This document shows positions 42,915-52,296 of a DNA stretch of 64,000 nt, in pieces; positions within the stretch are counted from its first letter, which is position 1; every line of letters starts with the position of its first letter. Location: NCBI GenBank assembly GCA_965219305.1, contig OZ244725.1, positions 2,852,001-2,916,000 on the forward strand, in the 5' to 3' direction. The notes under the pieces are model-generated. The model searched no databases, was not told where the DNA came from, and worked only from the letters and a program-made list of their open reading frames with translations. A program made the translations under genes and the position numbers. This stretch comes from DATHTS01 sp965219305. Lineage in GTDB: Bacteria > Acidobacteriota > Blastocatellia > Pyrinomonadales > Pyrinomonadaceae.

Positions 42915-43124
42915 AAAATTGTCTGGAATTAAGAATTCGTTTGTCTCGAAGAACTTTTACGTGAGTATAAAATAAAAGGTTTCATATTGGAAATGAAATA
43001 ACAAAATTTGAATCGTATTTCTGCCTGTCCTGATTTTATTCTGTGAAAACTTAACAGCCAACTTTTCAACCTTTATAATTCATCTGTAAAATGAGTATTA
43101 GTCGGACGGAATTTATAAATCGAA

Positions 43125-44165
43125 ATGAGAAATAAAATTTTTGCTTTGTTTACTTTTGCGGCGTTTATTATGAGCGTCGTCAGTTTTGCTTTTGTCGAAG
43201 AAACGGCTTCGGCGCGTGGAAATAATGAACTTGTCGGACTTCTTCCGGCTTCGGACATTGTTATTAATATGGACGCGCAGAGACTTTTTAATACTGCTTT
43301 GCCGCAGATGTTTTCGGCTGATCCCGGCGCATTGACTGAGATAAATGCAAAACTCGACGAGTTGAAAAATAAAACCGGACTCGATCTGCGACAATTTCAG
43401 CAAGTTTCCGCCGGAATTGCCGCCAAACAAATTTCAGCTAAGGAAGTTGATTTTGAGCCGTTTATAATGGCGCGCGGAACATTTAATTCGGGCGCACTTT
43501 TAGCAGTTGCCAAACTCGCCTCGAAAGGAAAATATACCGAGAAAAAAATCGGCAGCCGTACGGTTTATATTTTTACGCCGAAAGAACTTATTGACCAAAA
43601 CAAACCGCAAGGCAAAAGTTCGATGCTCGACATAGTTTTGGATAAAGTCGGCAAAAGTCTGAGCCGCGAGATTGCAATTTCGGCTTATGATACAAATACT
43701 TTAGTAATCGGCACGGAAGGTCGTCTTCGTGAAGCGTTTGAAAAAAAATCAACCGTCAGCCCGGAAGTTCTCGGAATGGTTTATCAAAATCCGAACGCGG
43801 TTCTTAATTTCGGCGGAAAGCTGCCGAACGGTTTAGCTGATTTTATAAATGTTGACAATGACGAAATCGGTAGAAACATCAAATCCGTCCGCGAAATGTC
43901 CGGCGCATTAACTATTGAAAATAATCAGGTAATGGTTGCATTGAACGCCAAAACCTTGAAAGAAGAGCAGGCACAAAGTCTGCACGAAATGCTCGAAGGT
44001 TTACAGATGCTCGGCAAAACTTTTCTCGGCAGTTCTAAAAAACCAAAAGATCAGCTTTATGTGCGAATGATCGAAAATGCGGAAATTACGCGCAACGGCA
44101 ATGCTGTTTTATTCAATCTGAAAGTGCCGCAAAGCGACATTGACAGTTTGCTCGGCAAAAAATAG
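43125..44165 (+). CDS. Secreted protein of unknown function
   Basis: 346 residues. The N-terminal signal peptide is 'FALFTFAAFIMSVVSFAF'. The rest is soluble and moderately basic: 'VGLLPASDIVINMDAQRLFN', then 'LDELKNKTGLDLRQFQQVSA', 'SREIAISAYDTNTLVIGTEG' and 'GALTIENNQVMVALNAKTLK'. The layout suggests a two-lobed alpha/beta protein with similar halves, but I do not recognise a family. It sits upstream of the PBP4 gene on the same strand, with a 138-bp gap. Likely periplasmic. The 210-bp gap before it is shared with the divergent amidohydrolase operon. Confidence 0.75.
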   Translation: MRNKIFALFTFAAFIMSVVSFAFVEETASARGNNELVGLLPASDIVINMDAQRLFNTALPQMFSADPGALTEINAKLDELKNKTGLDLRQFQQVSAGIAAKQISAKEVDFEPFIMARGTFNSGALLAVAKLASKGKYTEKKIGSRTVYIFTPKELIDQNKPQGKSSMLDIVLDKVGKSLSREIAISAYDTNTLVIGTEGRLREAFEKKSTVSPEVLGMVYQNPNAVLNFGGKLPNGLADFINVDNDEIGRNIKSVREMSGALTIENNQVMVALNAKTLKEEQAQSLHEMLEGLQMLGKTFLGSSKKPKDQLYVRMIENAEITRNGNAVLFNLKVPQSDIDSLLGKK

Positions 44166-44199
44166 TTTCATAGACCTCACATTTTCTTCTGTGTAAAAA

Positions 44200-44294
44200 T
44201 GTCGTGGGATTTTAGATTTGGATTTCGGATGTGCTGATTTGCCGGTTGGTAAGTTTTCAATCTAAAATCCGAAACTTGAAGTCCCGCGACATAA
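44200..44294. repeat. Inverted word repeat (ATTTTAGATTT / AAATCTAAAAT type)
   Basis: TGTCGTGGGATTTTAGATTT on the left pairs with TCTAAAATCCGAAACTTGAA and GTCCCGCGACATA on the right. It lies just before dacB, so it could form a leader hairpin in that mRNA. Confidence 0.75.
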
Positions 44295-44303
44295 TTTTTT
44301 AAA

Positions 44304-45959
44304 ATGAAAAACAAACGAATAACAATCGCAATTTTGACGGCTTTCTTATGTTTGAGTTTAGCGTCCGGTTTTTCGGCGCAGACTGATAACAGAAAGCGCA
44401 TATCCGCAACGCCCACGCCGACACCGGCAAAAGGTGTAATTGCCAAACCGTCGCCGTCGCCCGTTCCGACTTTTACGCCGCCCGTTCCGTTGCCGCCGTC
44501 TTCTAAAAATTCGGTAAACGATCTGCAGACGAAAATAATTTCTACGCTCGCAGATCCGCTTCTAAAACGCGCGCACATCGGCGTAAAAATCGTTTCGCTC
44601 GATACGGGCGCGACGGTTTTCGAGCAAAATTCGGACAAATATTTTATGCCGGCATCGAATATGAAAAGTTATACCGTCGCGGCGGCACTCGAAAAACTTA
44701 CGCCGAATTTTCGTTTTGTAACGAGCGTATATGCAAACGGAACACCCGAAGCGAACGGAACTATTCGCGGCGATCTGATAATTTACGGGCGCGGCGATCC
44801 TTCGATTTCCACTTCATTTTACGACGGCGATTATCTTGGCGGATTAAACGCATTGGCGGATAAAATCATTCAGTCGGGCGTGAAAAGAGTCGAGGGAAAT
44901 CTGATCGGCGACGAAACATATTTCAACTCCGATCCCGTTCCGGCGGGTTGGGAATGGGATGACCTGCAATGGTATTACGGCGCGGAAATTTCCACTTTGA
45001 ATATTAATGATAATGCGGTAGATATTAGCGTAAAACCGGGTTTTGCCGGTTCGCCGTGTGTTGTCGTGATTCAACCGACATCAAGTTTGATGGCAATAGT
45101 TAATAAAACGAAAACTGTTGCGGCGGGAACGCGGCGAGATTTGCGCGTTACAAAAAAACTCGGCGAAAACGTCCTCGAAGTTTCCGGCACGATGCCCGTA
45201 AATGATAATGGTTTTTCGGGTTACATCGCGCTTTCGCGTCCTGCGAGCGGATTTGTCAGATTGTTAAAACAGGTTCTCGAACAAAAGGGAGTAACATTTA
45301 CGGGACAGCCGCGAGTTATGAATCGCAGTGACCGCGACGGTCAACCGCTGGCGACGGAAACTTTGACGGAAATCACCAAATTCGAATCACCGCCGCTCAG
45401 TATTATCGCTGCGAAAACTTTGAAACCGAGTCAGAATCTTTACACGGAACTTATTTTGCGGGCGTTAGGCGAACAATTGGGCGATAAATCCGATTCTTCA
45501 AAGTCGTCCGAACAGCGCGGTATCGAAGTCGTCGGGAATTTCCTTCGTCAAGCGGGAATTGCGAATGGTGATGTCGTGCAATATGACGGCAGCGGACTTT
45601 CGCGTCATAATATAATCACGCCTGATTCCGGTGTTGCTTTGTTCGGTTATATGGCGAAAAGTCGCAATTCCGGTATTTGGATGAACGCGCTGACTATCGG
45701 CGGAATTGACGGAACTTTGCGAAGCCGTTTCGGAAACACAAAAGCTCAAGCCAATGTTCGCGGAAAAACCGGAACGATGGATCAGGTTTCCGCACTTTCC
45801 GGTTATGTTACTTCTGCATCCGGCGAACGCTTTGTTTTTTCAATTTTGACAAACGGCATTCCGTCTTCGAGTTTGAGTCGTTCCAAGATGGACGAAATTG
45901 TAGTTTCAATTGCTTCTTTCGACGGCAGAACTACAAGTAATTCTGCCGTTATCAGATAA
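44304..45959 (+). CDS. dacB: D-alanyl-D-alanine carboxypeptidase/endopeptidase, PBP4 type
   Basis: 551 residues. Signal peptide 'ILTAFLCLSLASGFSAQ'; a Pro/Thr/Ser-rich linker follows ('ATPTPTPAKGVIAKPSPSPV'). The serine peptidase S13 motifs are 'MPASNMKSYTVAAALEKL' (SxxK, near residue 118), 'YDGSGLSRHNIITPDSG' (SxN-like) and 'VRGKTGTMDQVSALSGYV' (KTG, near 495). A large insert between the motifs is typical of PBP4. It removes terminal D-Ala or cuts cross-links of peptidoglycan in the periplasm. It is convergent with the site-2 protease gene, just 3 bp away. Confidence 0.95.
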   Translation: MKNKRITIAILTAFLCLSLASGFSAQTDNRKRISATPTPTPAKGVIAKPSPSPVPTFTPPVPLPPSSKNSVNDLQTKIISTLADPLLKRAHIGVKIVSLDTGATVFEQNSDKYFMPASNMKSYTVAAALEKLTPNFRFVTSVYANGTPEANGTIRGDLIIYGRGDPSISTSFYDGDYLGGLNALADKIIQSGVKRVEGNLIGDETYFNSDPVPAGWEWDDLQWYYGAEISTLNINDNAVDISVKPGFAGSPCVVVIQPTSSLMAIVNKTKTVAAGTRRDLRVTKKLGENVLEVSGTMPVNDNGFSGYIALSRPASGFVRLLKQVLEQKGVTFTGQPRVMNRSDRDGQPLATETLTEITKFESPPLSIIAAKTLKPSQNLYTELILRALGEQLGDKSDSSKSSEQRGIEVVGNFLRQAGIANGDVVQYDGSGLSRHNIITPDSGVALFGYMAKSRNSGIWMNALTIGGIDGTLRSRFGNTKAQANVRGKTGTMDQVSALSGYVTSASGERFVFSILTNGIPSSSLSRSKMDEIVVSIASFDGRTTSNSAVIR

Positions 45960-45961
45960 TA

Positions 45962-47059
45962 TTAACTTCGTCTCTTTATTCGCCCGCGCTGAATGTAACC
46001 GACGAGTTTTCCTTGTTTATCAATCACGCCGAGTGCGCCGATTCCGTTGATACGCATCAATTCCTGCGCTTCGGTGAGATATGATTCCGCTTCGACAAAG
46101 TAATTCGGCGTGACGGGACGCATAATTTTTTCGATTTTTGTAGTGTTCCATTTTTCACGCGGCAAGTTTTTCAAATCTTCAAGTAAAACAAATCCGTAAA
46201 ACTGTTTTTCAGCCGCTACCGGAAAAATTTCTCGGCGGTGAAGTGTAACAAGGCGGTCAACAAATTGCTGAACTGTCGCGCCCGGTTCAACCGCAATCGG
46301 AATCTGCATAACTTCGGAAACCGTCAGATTATCTAAATTATTGATCTGGCTGATAATCTCCCGCGCCGCATCAAACAAAAAAACTCCGACGACAATCGTC
46401 CATAAACCCGTAACATCAGCGCGAACAAGCGCGACGAAAATACCGAAAACAATTAAAACAACGGCAATTATTTGCCCGAAACGCCCAGTTAATGCCGTCG
46501 CTTCGTTCAAATCTTTTCCGCGCCGCCATAGGAAAGCCCGCAAAACTCTTCCGCCGTCTAAAGGATAACCGGGAAACAAATTAAAAATTGCAAGCAAAAT
46601 ATTCGAAAAAAACAATAAGAAAAATACAGGTGTTAAGGCTTTCGTTCCGATTGACTGCGAGCCGGTCATCAGAGCTAAAAATGCGAGTCCGAGCAGAAAA
46701 CTCGCCGCCGGTCCGGCGATGGCGATGCGAAATTCGGCGCGCGGCGTGTCCGGTTCGCGGTGCATTCGCGCCATTCCGCCGAACGGATGAAGAACAATAT
46801 CCAAAATCCCGATTCCTTCCATTCGTGCGACGAATGCGTGTGCAAGTTCGTGAAGAATTATCGAAGCAAAAAACAAAAGTGTCGTGACCAAACCGAGAAT
46901 TGAAGCCATCAGCAAATTGTCAATTATTTTTAAAATGCTGTTGGCGGCGAGCCACGTTACAAATACCAACACGAAAAACCAGCGATAATCAATTCGCACC
47001 GGAATTCCGCTGATATGTGCAACTAAAATTTGTTTTTTGAATGAATTCAGAAACTCCAT
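45962..47059 (-). CDS. Site-2 protease (M50B) with CBS pair
   Basis: 365 residues. Six or so membrane helices fill the first 220 residues. The zinc motif HExxH is in 'IILHELAHAFVARMEGIG' near residue 68, and the third ligand in 'LFPGYPLDGGRVLRAFLWR' near 162. The C-terminal part holds two CBS domains ('VSEVMQIPIAVEPGATVQQF', 'IEKIMRPVTPNYFVEAESYL'). It cuts membrane proteins within the bilayer; CBS domains probably sense nucleotides. Downstream of mreB on the same strand, separated by a terminator. Confidence 0.95.
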   Translation of the reverse strand: MEFLNSFKKQILVAHISGIPVRIDYRWFFVLVFVTWLAANSILKIIDNLLMASILGLVTTLLFFASIILHELAHAFVARMEGIGILDIVLHPFGGMARMHREPDTPRAEFRIAIAGPAASFLLGLAFLALMTGSQSIGTKALTPVFFLLFFSNILLAIFNLFPGYPLDGGRVLRAFLWRRGKDLNEATALTGRFGQIIAVVLIVFGIFVALVRADVTGLWTIVVGVFLFDAAREIISQINNLDNLTVSEVMQIPIAVEPGATVQQFVDRLVTLHRREIFPVAAEKQFYGFVLLEDLKNLPREKWNTTKIEKIMRPVTPNYFVEAESYLTEAQELMRINGIGALGVIDKQGKLVGYIQRGRIKRRS

Positions 47060-47092
47060 CTTCCATTAAATATAGCTGAAAAAAAGAAAATC

Positions 47093-47138
47093 AAAAACGA
47101 ACGGGATAAACTCAAATGAATTTATCCCGCTCGTTTTT
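47093..47138. terminator. Rho-independent terminator between mreB and the site-2 protease gene
   Basis: Stem AAAAACGAACGGGATAAA / TTTATCCCGCTCGTTTTT with a short loop and T-run. One mismatch in the stem. Works for the mreB transcript (minus strand) and probably in both directions. Confidence 0.85.
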
Positions 47139-47238
47139 GTTTTTTATCTAAATTTCAAATTCTAAATCTCAAAATATTAGTTTTATCTTTTGCTTTTTAA
47201 GTTTTCCACCTGATTTTATTTACTTCAACAGTAAAGTT

Positions 47239-48312
47239 TTACGCCTCGAATGAAACTTCGGCATTTTGAAGAAGATTAAGTTCGTTATGTGAAACTTTTT
47301 CAAGCAGTTCCGGTTCGTCAAACATTTTAATAAGTCCTTTAACCGTCGCATAACGCGGTTCCTCAGAGATTGTTACAGGCAGATTTACAAAATCACGCAG
47401 ATATTGGTCAATCCCTTCTAAAAGCGCACCGCCGCCGGTTAGAATAATTCCGCGATCATAAATATCAGCGGCAATTTCCGGGCGAAGTTCGGTTAAAGTA
47501 TCGCTGACAATTTGCGCGGTGCGGCGCACGATTCCTTCGACAATCGGATAAACTTCGCCAGCTGTAACTTCGACCGCGTGCGGGCTTCCCGTTTCCACAT
47601 CGCGCCCGCGTATGCTTATTGACTTCTCCAAGTTTTCCGGCAGAAAAGTCGAAGCAAAAGTCGTTTTCAAAACTTCGACGCTTTCTTCGCCGACTTGAAT
47701 CCCGCGATTGCGGCGCAGGTGATTCGCCAACGCATCATTTATTCCCTGACTTCCCATTCTTTCAGAACGCGAATGAGCGATTGTTCCTTTAGCGACGATA
47801 GCGATATTTACAGTTCCCGCACCAATATCAACGACCGCCGAAGCTCTTTTATCTTCCGGTTGAACGCCCGCGCCAAACGCCGCCGCGAGACCTTCTTCGA
47901 TCATATCAACTTTGCCGATATGCGCTTCTTCCGCCGCATTCATCAGAGCGCGTTGTTCAACGTGCGTTACGTCAGAAGTTCGGCTCATCACGGCTTGCAA
48001 AGCCATCTGTGAACCGCCGCTTTTTGCTTTTTTGACAAAATGCCCGAGCATTTTTTTCGTCCGTTCAAAATCGGCAATTACGCCGCCTTTCATCGGTGCT
48101 TTAACATAGATGTCGCGTCCTTCGCGTCCGAGCATATCGAAAGCTTCCTGACCGTAAGCGATAATTTCTTCGGTTTGCTCATTGATCGCTACCATTGAAG
48201 GCTCGTCCAAAACAATACCGCGTCCTTTGACCGCAATGATCGTGTTCGCCGAACCGAGATCAATCGCCATCAAATCAGTTACCAGTTTTTTAAGTGATGA
48301 AAATGCCATCAT
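47239..48312 (-). CDS. mreB: Rod-shape determining actin MreB
   Basis: 357 residues. Phosphate loop 1 is 'AIDLGSANTIIAVKGRGIVL', then 'IGKVDMIEEGLAAAFGAG', 'ASAVVDIGAGTVNIAIVAKG' and the adenosine loop 'GIILTGGGALLEGIDQYL'. MreB forms membrane filaments that guide cell-wall synthesis and set rod shape. The second Met (48309) could equally be the start. mreC/mreD are not adjacent. The 100-bp gap upstream separates it from the cyclase gene on the same strand. Confidence 0.96.
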   Translation of the reverse strand: MMAFSSLKKLVTDLMAIDLGSANTIIAVKGRGIVLDEPSMVAINEQTEEIIAYGQEAFDMLGREGRDIYVKAPMKGGVIADFERTKKMLGHFVKKAKSGGSQMALQAVMSRTSDVTHVEQRALMNAAEEAHIGKVDMIEEGLAAAFGAGVQPEDKRASAVVDIGAGTVNIAIVAKGTIAHSRSERMGSQGINDALANHLRRNRGIQVGEESVEVLKTTFASTFLPENLEKSISIRGRDVETGSPHAVEVTAGEVYPIVEGIVRRTAQIVSDTLTELRPEIAADIYDRGIILTGGGALLEGIDQYLRDFVNLPVTISEEPRYATVKGLIKMFDEPELLEKVSHNELNLLQNAEVSFEA

Positions 48313-48416
48313 AAATCAAAATTTTAGTCTGTGAAATGCTTGGGAGCCACCTTGAGTTTGTTTAAACTTGGAAAGTCCATTTTATACCCATTTTTGCTAT
48401 TTGGCAATAACTATTT

Positions 48417-50153
48417 TCATTTCCATTTCAGTTCAAATAATGTTACCGGCTGAGTCCTGTTCTTCACCGTCAAAGGCGTTTGCGGAGCAATAGAATATGT
48501 GTTTTCCGCCGCTTTTGCCGTCGCCTCACTTATCAAAATTTGTCCACCTTTGGCGTTCGATTCGAGGCGTGCGCCGAGATTTACCGTATCGCCGATAGCG
48601 GTATATTCGCTTCTCTGTTCCGAACCGATATAGCCGACCGTCGCAATTCCCGTGTGCAGACCGATTCCGATGTCAATCGGATTGTAGCCTTCAATTTTCA
48701 ATTCCGCGTTTAATTTATCCAAACGCTTCATCATTTCAATCGCCGTCTGCAAAGCATTGTCGGCATCTTTTTTTGATGCCGTCGGCGCACCGAAAATTGC
48801 CATCAAACCGTCGCCGATATATTTGTCGAGTGTCCCGCCGTTTTTAAAAATTATCTCGCTCATCGCCGTAAAATAAAGATTCAAAAGACCGACGACTTTT
48901 TCCGGTTTTTCGGTTTCCGAAAGCGACGTAAAACCGCGTATGTCGGCGAACAAAACCGTAATTTGCTGATTTACGCCGCCGAGTTTGAACGAATTGGGAT
49001 TTTCGAGCAACTGTTTAACGACGTATTCGGGCATAAAACGGCTGTAATTTGCCCGCGCAACTTCTTCACGCGCCAGTTTTTCGTGCGATTTGATAGTTTC
49101 CACCGTTACCGCCGTCTGCGCCGCGACCGCCGAAATTAATTCGAGATCGTCCGCGCTGAAAGATGCGAATGGATCGAGACGGTCGGCGTAAACCACGCCA
49201 TGAACATTCGATTCGGTTATCAAAGGAGCGCAAATGGTTGATCTCACGCCTTGTGAAACGATTGATTCGGCTCCGGCAAATTGCTCGTCAGTCTTCGCAT
49301 CTTGAGAAAGAACGGCGACTTTTTCGCGCATTACTTTCTGCGTGATTGTCCGGCTGACTGCCAATTTTTCGGTCAATTTTTCAACCTTTTCGTTGCGCGC
49401 CTTAAACGCTATCTGATAAAGACTGTAATCGAGAATTTTCCCGTCAACCGTCTCGTCTGCAAGCAGCGCGACAACTCTGTCGGCAGGCGTTCCGCGAAAA
49501 ATCAAATTCGTCGCCTGCTCAAAAATTGCTTTCAAGTCAAAAACCGTGCCAAGAGTTTTGCTCATCTCGTAGAGCATCTCCAAAATCTGCGCTTTTCGCC
49601 GCAAAATTTTTATTTCTTCAGCAGTTGCCGGAGCGTCGTCGGCAAAAAGCGGTTTCTGCCCCATAATATCCTTCGCCGACATCACGACCTGCGTGTGTCC
49701 GAGCGGCTGATCTTCATAAGTTACGCTTGTCTGAACTTCTTTGGCGGCGACTTCCGGCAACTCTCTCGACGGTTGTTTTTTCGCTTCGGAATATTCCGTA
49801 TCGAAAGATTCAAATACCGGCGGTTTTTCTTCGGTTAATTTTTCAAATATCAACTCACTCGTTCCGATAACGATTTTGTCGCCGGGCGCGAGTTTTTTTT
49901 TCAACTCCTGATTTCCGTTGACAAAAACGTGATTTACGCTCGGTTTAACGGTGTCACCGACGAAATAACCGTCAATAATGTTAAAACTTCCATTTTCAGC
50001 AATGATTTGAGCGTGACGGCGGGAAACGCGGCGGTCATTGAGAATAATATCGTTTTCCTGCGCCCTGCCGATTGAATATTTCTCGCCCGGATGCAACTTC
50101 ATTTCCCAACTTTTTCCTGTCGCTTCGGTTATCTTTAAGAATGCTTTTTCCAT
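48417..50153 (-). CDS. FHA-GAF-adenylate cyclase
   Basis: 578 residues from ATG 50153. The FHA domain at the N-terminus has 'YSIGRAQENDIILNDRRVSR' and the pThr-binding Arg/Ser pattern 'RRVSRRHAQI'. A linker with 'DTEYSEAKKQPSRELPEVAA' leads to a GAF domain (about 190-345). The class III cyclase domain (about 395-578) has 'VLFADIRGFTSLSE', 'DKYIGDGLMAIFGAP' and 'IGDTVNLGARLES', which hold the metal-binding Asp residues. It makes cAMP in response to phospho-protein or small-molecule signals. It could read phosphothreonine proteins such as the OmpA-domain protein at 28979, an inference. Confidence 0.93.
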   Translation of the reverse strand: MEKAFLKITEATGKSWEMKLHPGEKYSIGRAQENDIILNDRRVSRRHAQIIAENGSFNIIDGYFVGDTVKPSVNHVFVNGNQELKKKLAPGDKIVIGTSELIFEKLTEEKPPVFESFDTEYSEAKKQPSRELPEVAAKEVQTSVTYEDQPLGHTQVVMSAKDIMGQKPLFADDAPATAEEIKILRRKAQILEMLYEMSKTLGTVFDLKAIFEQATNLIFRGTPADRVVALLADETVDGKILDYSLYQIAFKARNEKVEKLTEKLAVSRTITQKVMREKVAVLSQDAKTDEQFAGAESIVSQGVRSTICAPLITESNVHGVVYADRLDPFASFSADDLELISAVAAQTAVTVETIKSHEKLAREEVARANYSRFMPEYVVKQLLENPNSFKLGGVNQQITVLFADIRGFTSLSETEKPEKVVGLLNLYFTAMSEIIFKNGGTLDKYIGDGLMAIFGAPTASKKDADNALQTAIEMMKRLDKLNAELKIEGYNPIDIGIGLHTGIATVGYIGSEQRSEYTAIGDTVNLGARLESNAKGGQILISEATAKAAENTYSIAPQTPLTVKNRTQPVTLFELKWK

Positions 50154-50249
50154 TTGAACTATTAACAATAAATTGTTAATTGCTTTAATTGTAAAGTGTT
50201 TTCCGGGTAAATTTCAATTGAAAATAGTAATATTAAAAAGCGTAAAATT

Positions 50250-51395
50250 ATGATTTATTTTGACAATAACGCTACGACAAAAGTCGCCGATGAAGCTTTT
50301 CAAGCAATGAAACCGTTCCTGACCGATCATTACGGAAATCCGTCTTCGGCATACGAATTCGGGCGCGAGAGCCGTAAAGCGATTGAAAATGCACGCGAAC
50401 AAGTTGCCGAACTCGTCGGCGCAAAATACGCGGAAGAAATCGTCTTTACGTCCGGCGGAACGGAAAGCGATAACTGGGCGATCTTCGGCACGCTGGAAGC
50501 AAATCGCAACAAAAATCACATTATTACAACTCGCGTCGAACACGAAGCCGTCCGCAAAGTCTGCGAAAAACTCGAACAAAATAATTTCGAGATAACTTGG
50601 CTCGAAGTTGACGAAAACGGCGCGTTGAATTTAGATCAACTCAGAAAATCTTTAAAAAAAGAAACCGCTCTCGTTTCCGTTATGCAGGCAAACAATGAAA
50701 CGGGAATCTTGTTTCCGATCAAAGAAATAGCCGAAATTGTCAAAGAACATTCCGAAGCAATGTTTCATTCGGACGGCGTAAATGCGGTCGGAAAAATCCC
50801 GTCAGATTTAAGAAATACCGAAACGGATTTATTTTCCATTTCCGGTCATAAATTCCACGCTCCGAAAGGAATCGGCGCACTTTATATTCGCAACGGTGTT
50901 GAACTTCCGGCAATAAAAATCGGCGGCGGACAAGAAAACGGCAGACGCGCCGGGACGGAAGCCGTTCATCAAATTGCCGCAATCGGAGCGGCGGCAAATT
51001 TTGTAAAAAATTTGGACGCAATGAAAGAAACCGAGAGTTTGAGAGATCGTCTGGAAAACGAAATTTTAGAGAAAATTCCAAATTCTCATATAAACGGAAC
51101 GCGCGATAACGATAAACGGCTGCCGAATACGACAAATATTTCTTTTGAAAATTTTAACGGCGAAGCGATTCTTGCGAAATTAAACGATGCCGGAATTTAT
51201 GTTTCGACGGGTTCTGCTTGTAATGCCGAACTGCAAATCGCTTCGCCCGTTTTACAGGCGATGAACATTCCGTATTCAAAGGCGATGGGCGCGATTCGCT
51301 TTTCGCTGGGAAGATATAACACGAAAGCGGAAGTCGAAACGGTTCTACAAAATATTTCCCGGATTATTTCTGAACTCAGGAAGATCAATTTTTGA
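50250..51395 (+). CDS. Cysteine desulfurase (NifS/IscS type)
   Basis: 381 residues. It starts 'MIYFDNNATTKVADEAFQAM'. The PLP lysine lies in 'SISGHKFHAPKGIGALYI' near residue 203, and the catalytic cysteine in 'VSTGSACNAELQIASPVL' near 325, the shorter SGSAC-like loop of the NifS/IscS class. It takes sulfur from cysteine for Fe-S clusters or tRNA thiolation. No iscU, sufE or mnmA gene is adjacent, so which pathway it serves is open. Confidence 0.95.
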   Translation: MIYFDNNATTKVADEAFQAMKPFLTDHYGNPSSAYEFGRESRKAIENAREQVAELVGAKYAEEIVFTSGGTESDNWAIFGTLEANRNKNHIITTRVEHEAVRKVCEKLEQNNFEITWLEVDENGALNLDQLRKSLKKETALVSVMQANNETGILFPIKEIAEIVKEHSEAMFHSDGVNAVGKIPSDLRNTETDLFSISGHKFHAPKGIGALYIRNGVELPAIKIGGGQENGRRAGTEAVHQIAAIGAAANFVKNLDAMKETESLRDRLENEILEKIPNSHINGTRDNDKRLPNTTNISFENFNGEAILAKLNDAGIYVSTGSACNAELQIASPVLQAMNIPYSKAMGAIRFSLGRYNTKAEVETVLQNISRIISELRKINF

Positions 51396-51743
51396 TTTAA
51401 AAAGCTGTTAAAAAATCCGGGAATTAACGAAAATAAAGACGAAAAATTTTAATTATTTCGGAGGAAGAAGGGCGGTTGTAAGCTCCGTTTAACTGATAAA
51501 TTTAAAAGTAACGTGAATTCGACATAACAAAATTAAATTTTGGAAAGTAGAAATTTGCCCACGAAACACACGAAAATGACAAAAAAAAAGAAAAATTAAA
51601 TAGCTTTTTGTCTTAAATTTCGTTCCTTTTGTGTATTTCGTGGGCTAAAAATCTTATGTCGAACTGACGTTAAAAATATAAAAAAGCGACAGATTAACAA
51701 ATGCACCGCTTTTTATATTGAATAATTTGTAAATCGTAGAAAC
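51396..51743. other. 348-bp gene-free region with nested repeats and a terminator
   Basis: Contains an outer inverted pair TAACGTGAATTCGACATAA (about 51509) and TTATGTCGAACTGACGTTA (about 51654). Inside it is a GCCCACGAAA-type word repeat (TTGCCCACGAAACACACGAA, from 51554; right arm TTTGTGTATTTCGTGGGC, to about 51646). At 51682-51716 the stem AAAAAGCG / CGCTTTTT probably terminates cspA. Nothing coding is seen. Confidence 0.75.
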
Positions 51744-51950
51744 TTACAACTTCATAACATTTTCAGCCTGTGGACCTTTCGGACCGTCGGACATTTCAAA
51801 CGCGACTTCTTCGCCCTGAATCAAAGTTTTGTAACCTTCGCCAGTGATCGAACTGTAATGCACGAAAATATCCGGCTCGCCGTCTTTTTCGATAAAACCA
51901 TAACCTTTTGCGTTATTAAACCATTTAACTTTACCACTTGTTTTTGACAT
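51744..51950 (-). CDS. Cold-shock protein (CspA family)
   Basis: 68 residues from ATG 51950 ('MSKTSGKVKWFNNAKGYGFI'), behind a GGAGG ribosome site; the frame is open to 52070 but the extra part has no cold-shock homology and starts at a poor site. RNP-1 'KGYGFI' and RNP-2 'DIFVHYSSI' motifs are intact. It binds single-stranded RNA and DNA as an RNA chaperone. The long non-coding stretch upstream (about 345 bp) may hold a structured leader as in other csp genes. A terminator is at 51682-51716. Confidence 0.95.
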   Translation of the reverse strand: MSKTSGKVKWFNNAKGYGFIEKDGEPDIFVHYSSITGEGYKTLIQGEEVAFEMSDGPKGPQAENVMKL

Positions 51951-52296
51951 CTTTTCTGTAAATCCTCCTACTTCTTCAAATAAAAATAATTCTAATTCGC
52001 CGTTTTTTACCGAAAACGGACTAAAAATCAAACCACCGAACACACGAATACCTGCGTTGGCAATTCGCAAATGTTACGGCTAAAAATAAACGCACTAAAT
52101 CGCATTTCCTAAATAAAAACCGGAAAACCTTAAACTGCAAGATTTTGGGATTGAATGTGTGTTTTAACTTCCAGATATGGAACGTGCTAAATTTAGCCGA
52201 AACAAAGGCTTATGTCAAATGTTCAATTAACTTTTTTGTAAGATGGACAAAAAACAGACGAAAATCTAAAATATAGAAGGAAAAAACGACAATAAA
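51951..52296. other. 346-bp gene-free divergent region
   Basis: Lies between cspA (minus) and the tryptophan dioxygenase gene (plus). It is AT-rich and holds the promoters and leaders of both, with the cspA ribosome site GTAGGAGGATTT near 51966. I see no repeat or operator that I can name. Confidence 0.5.
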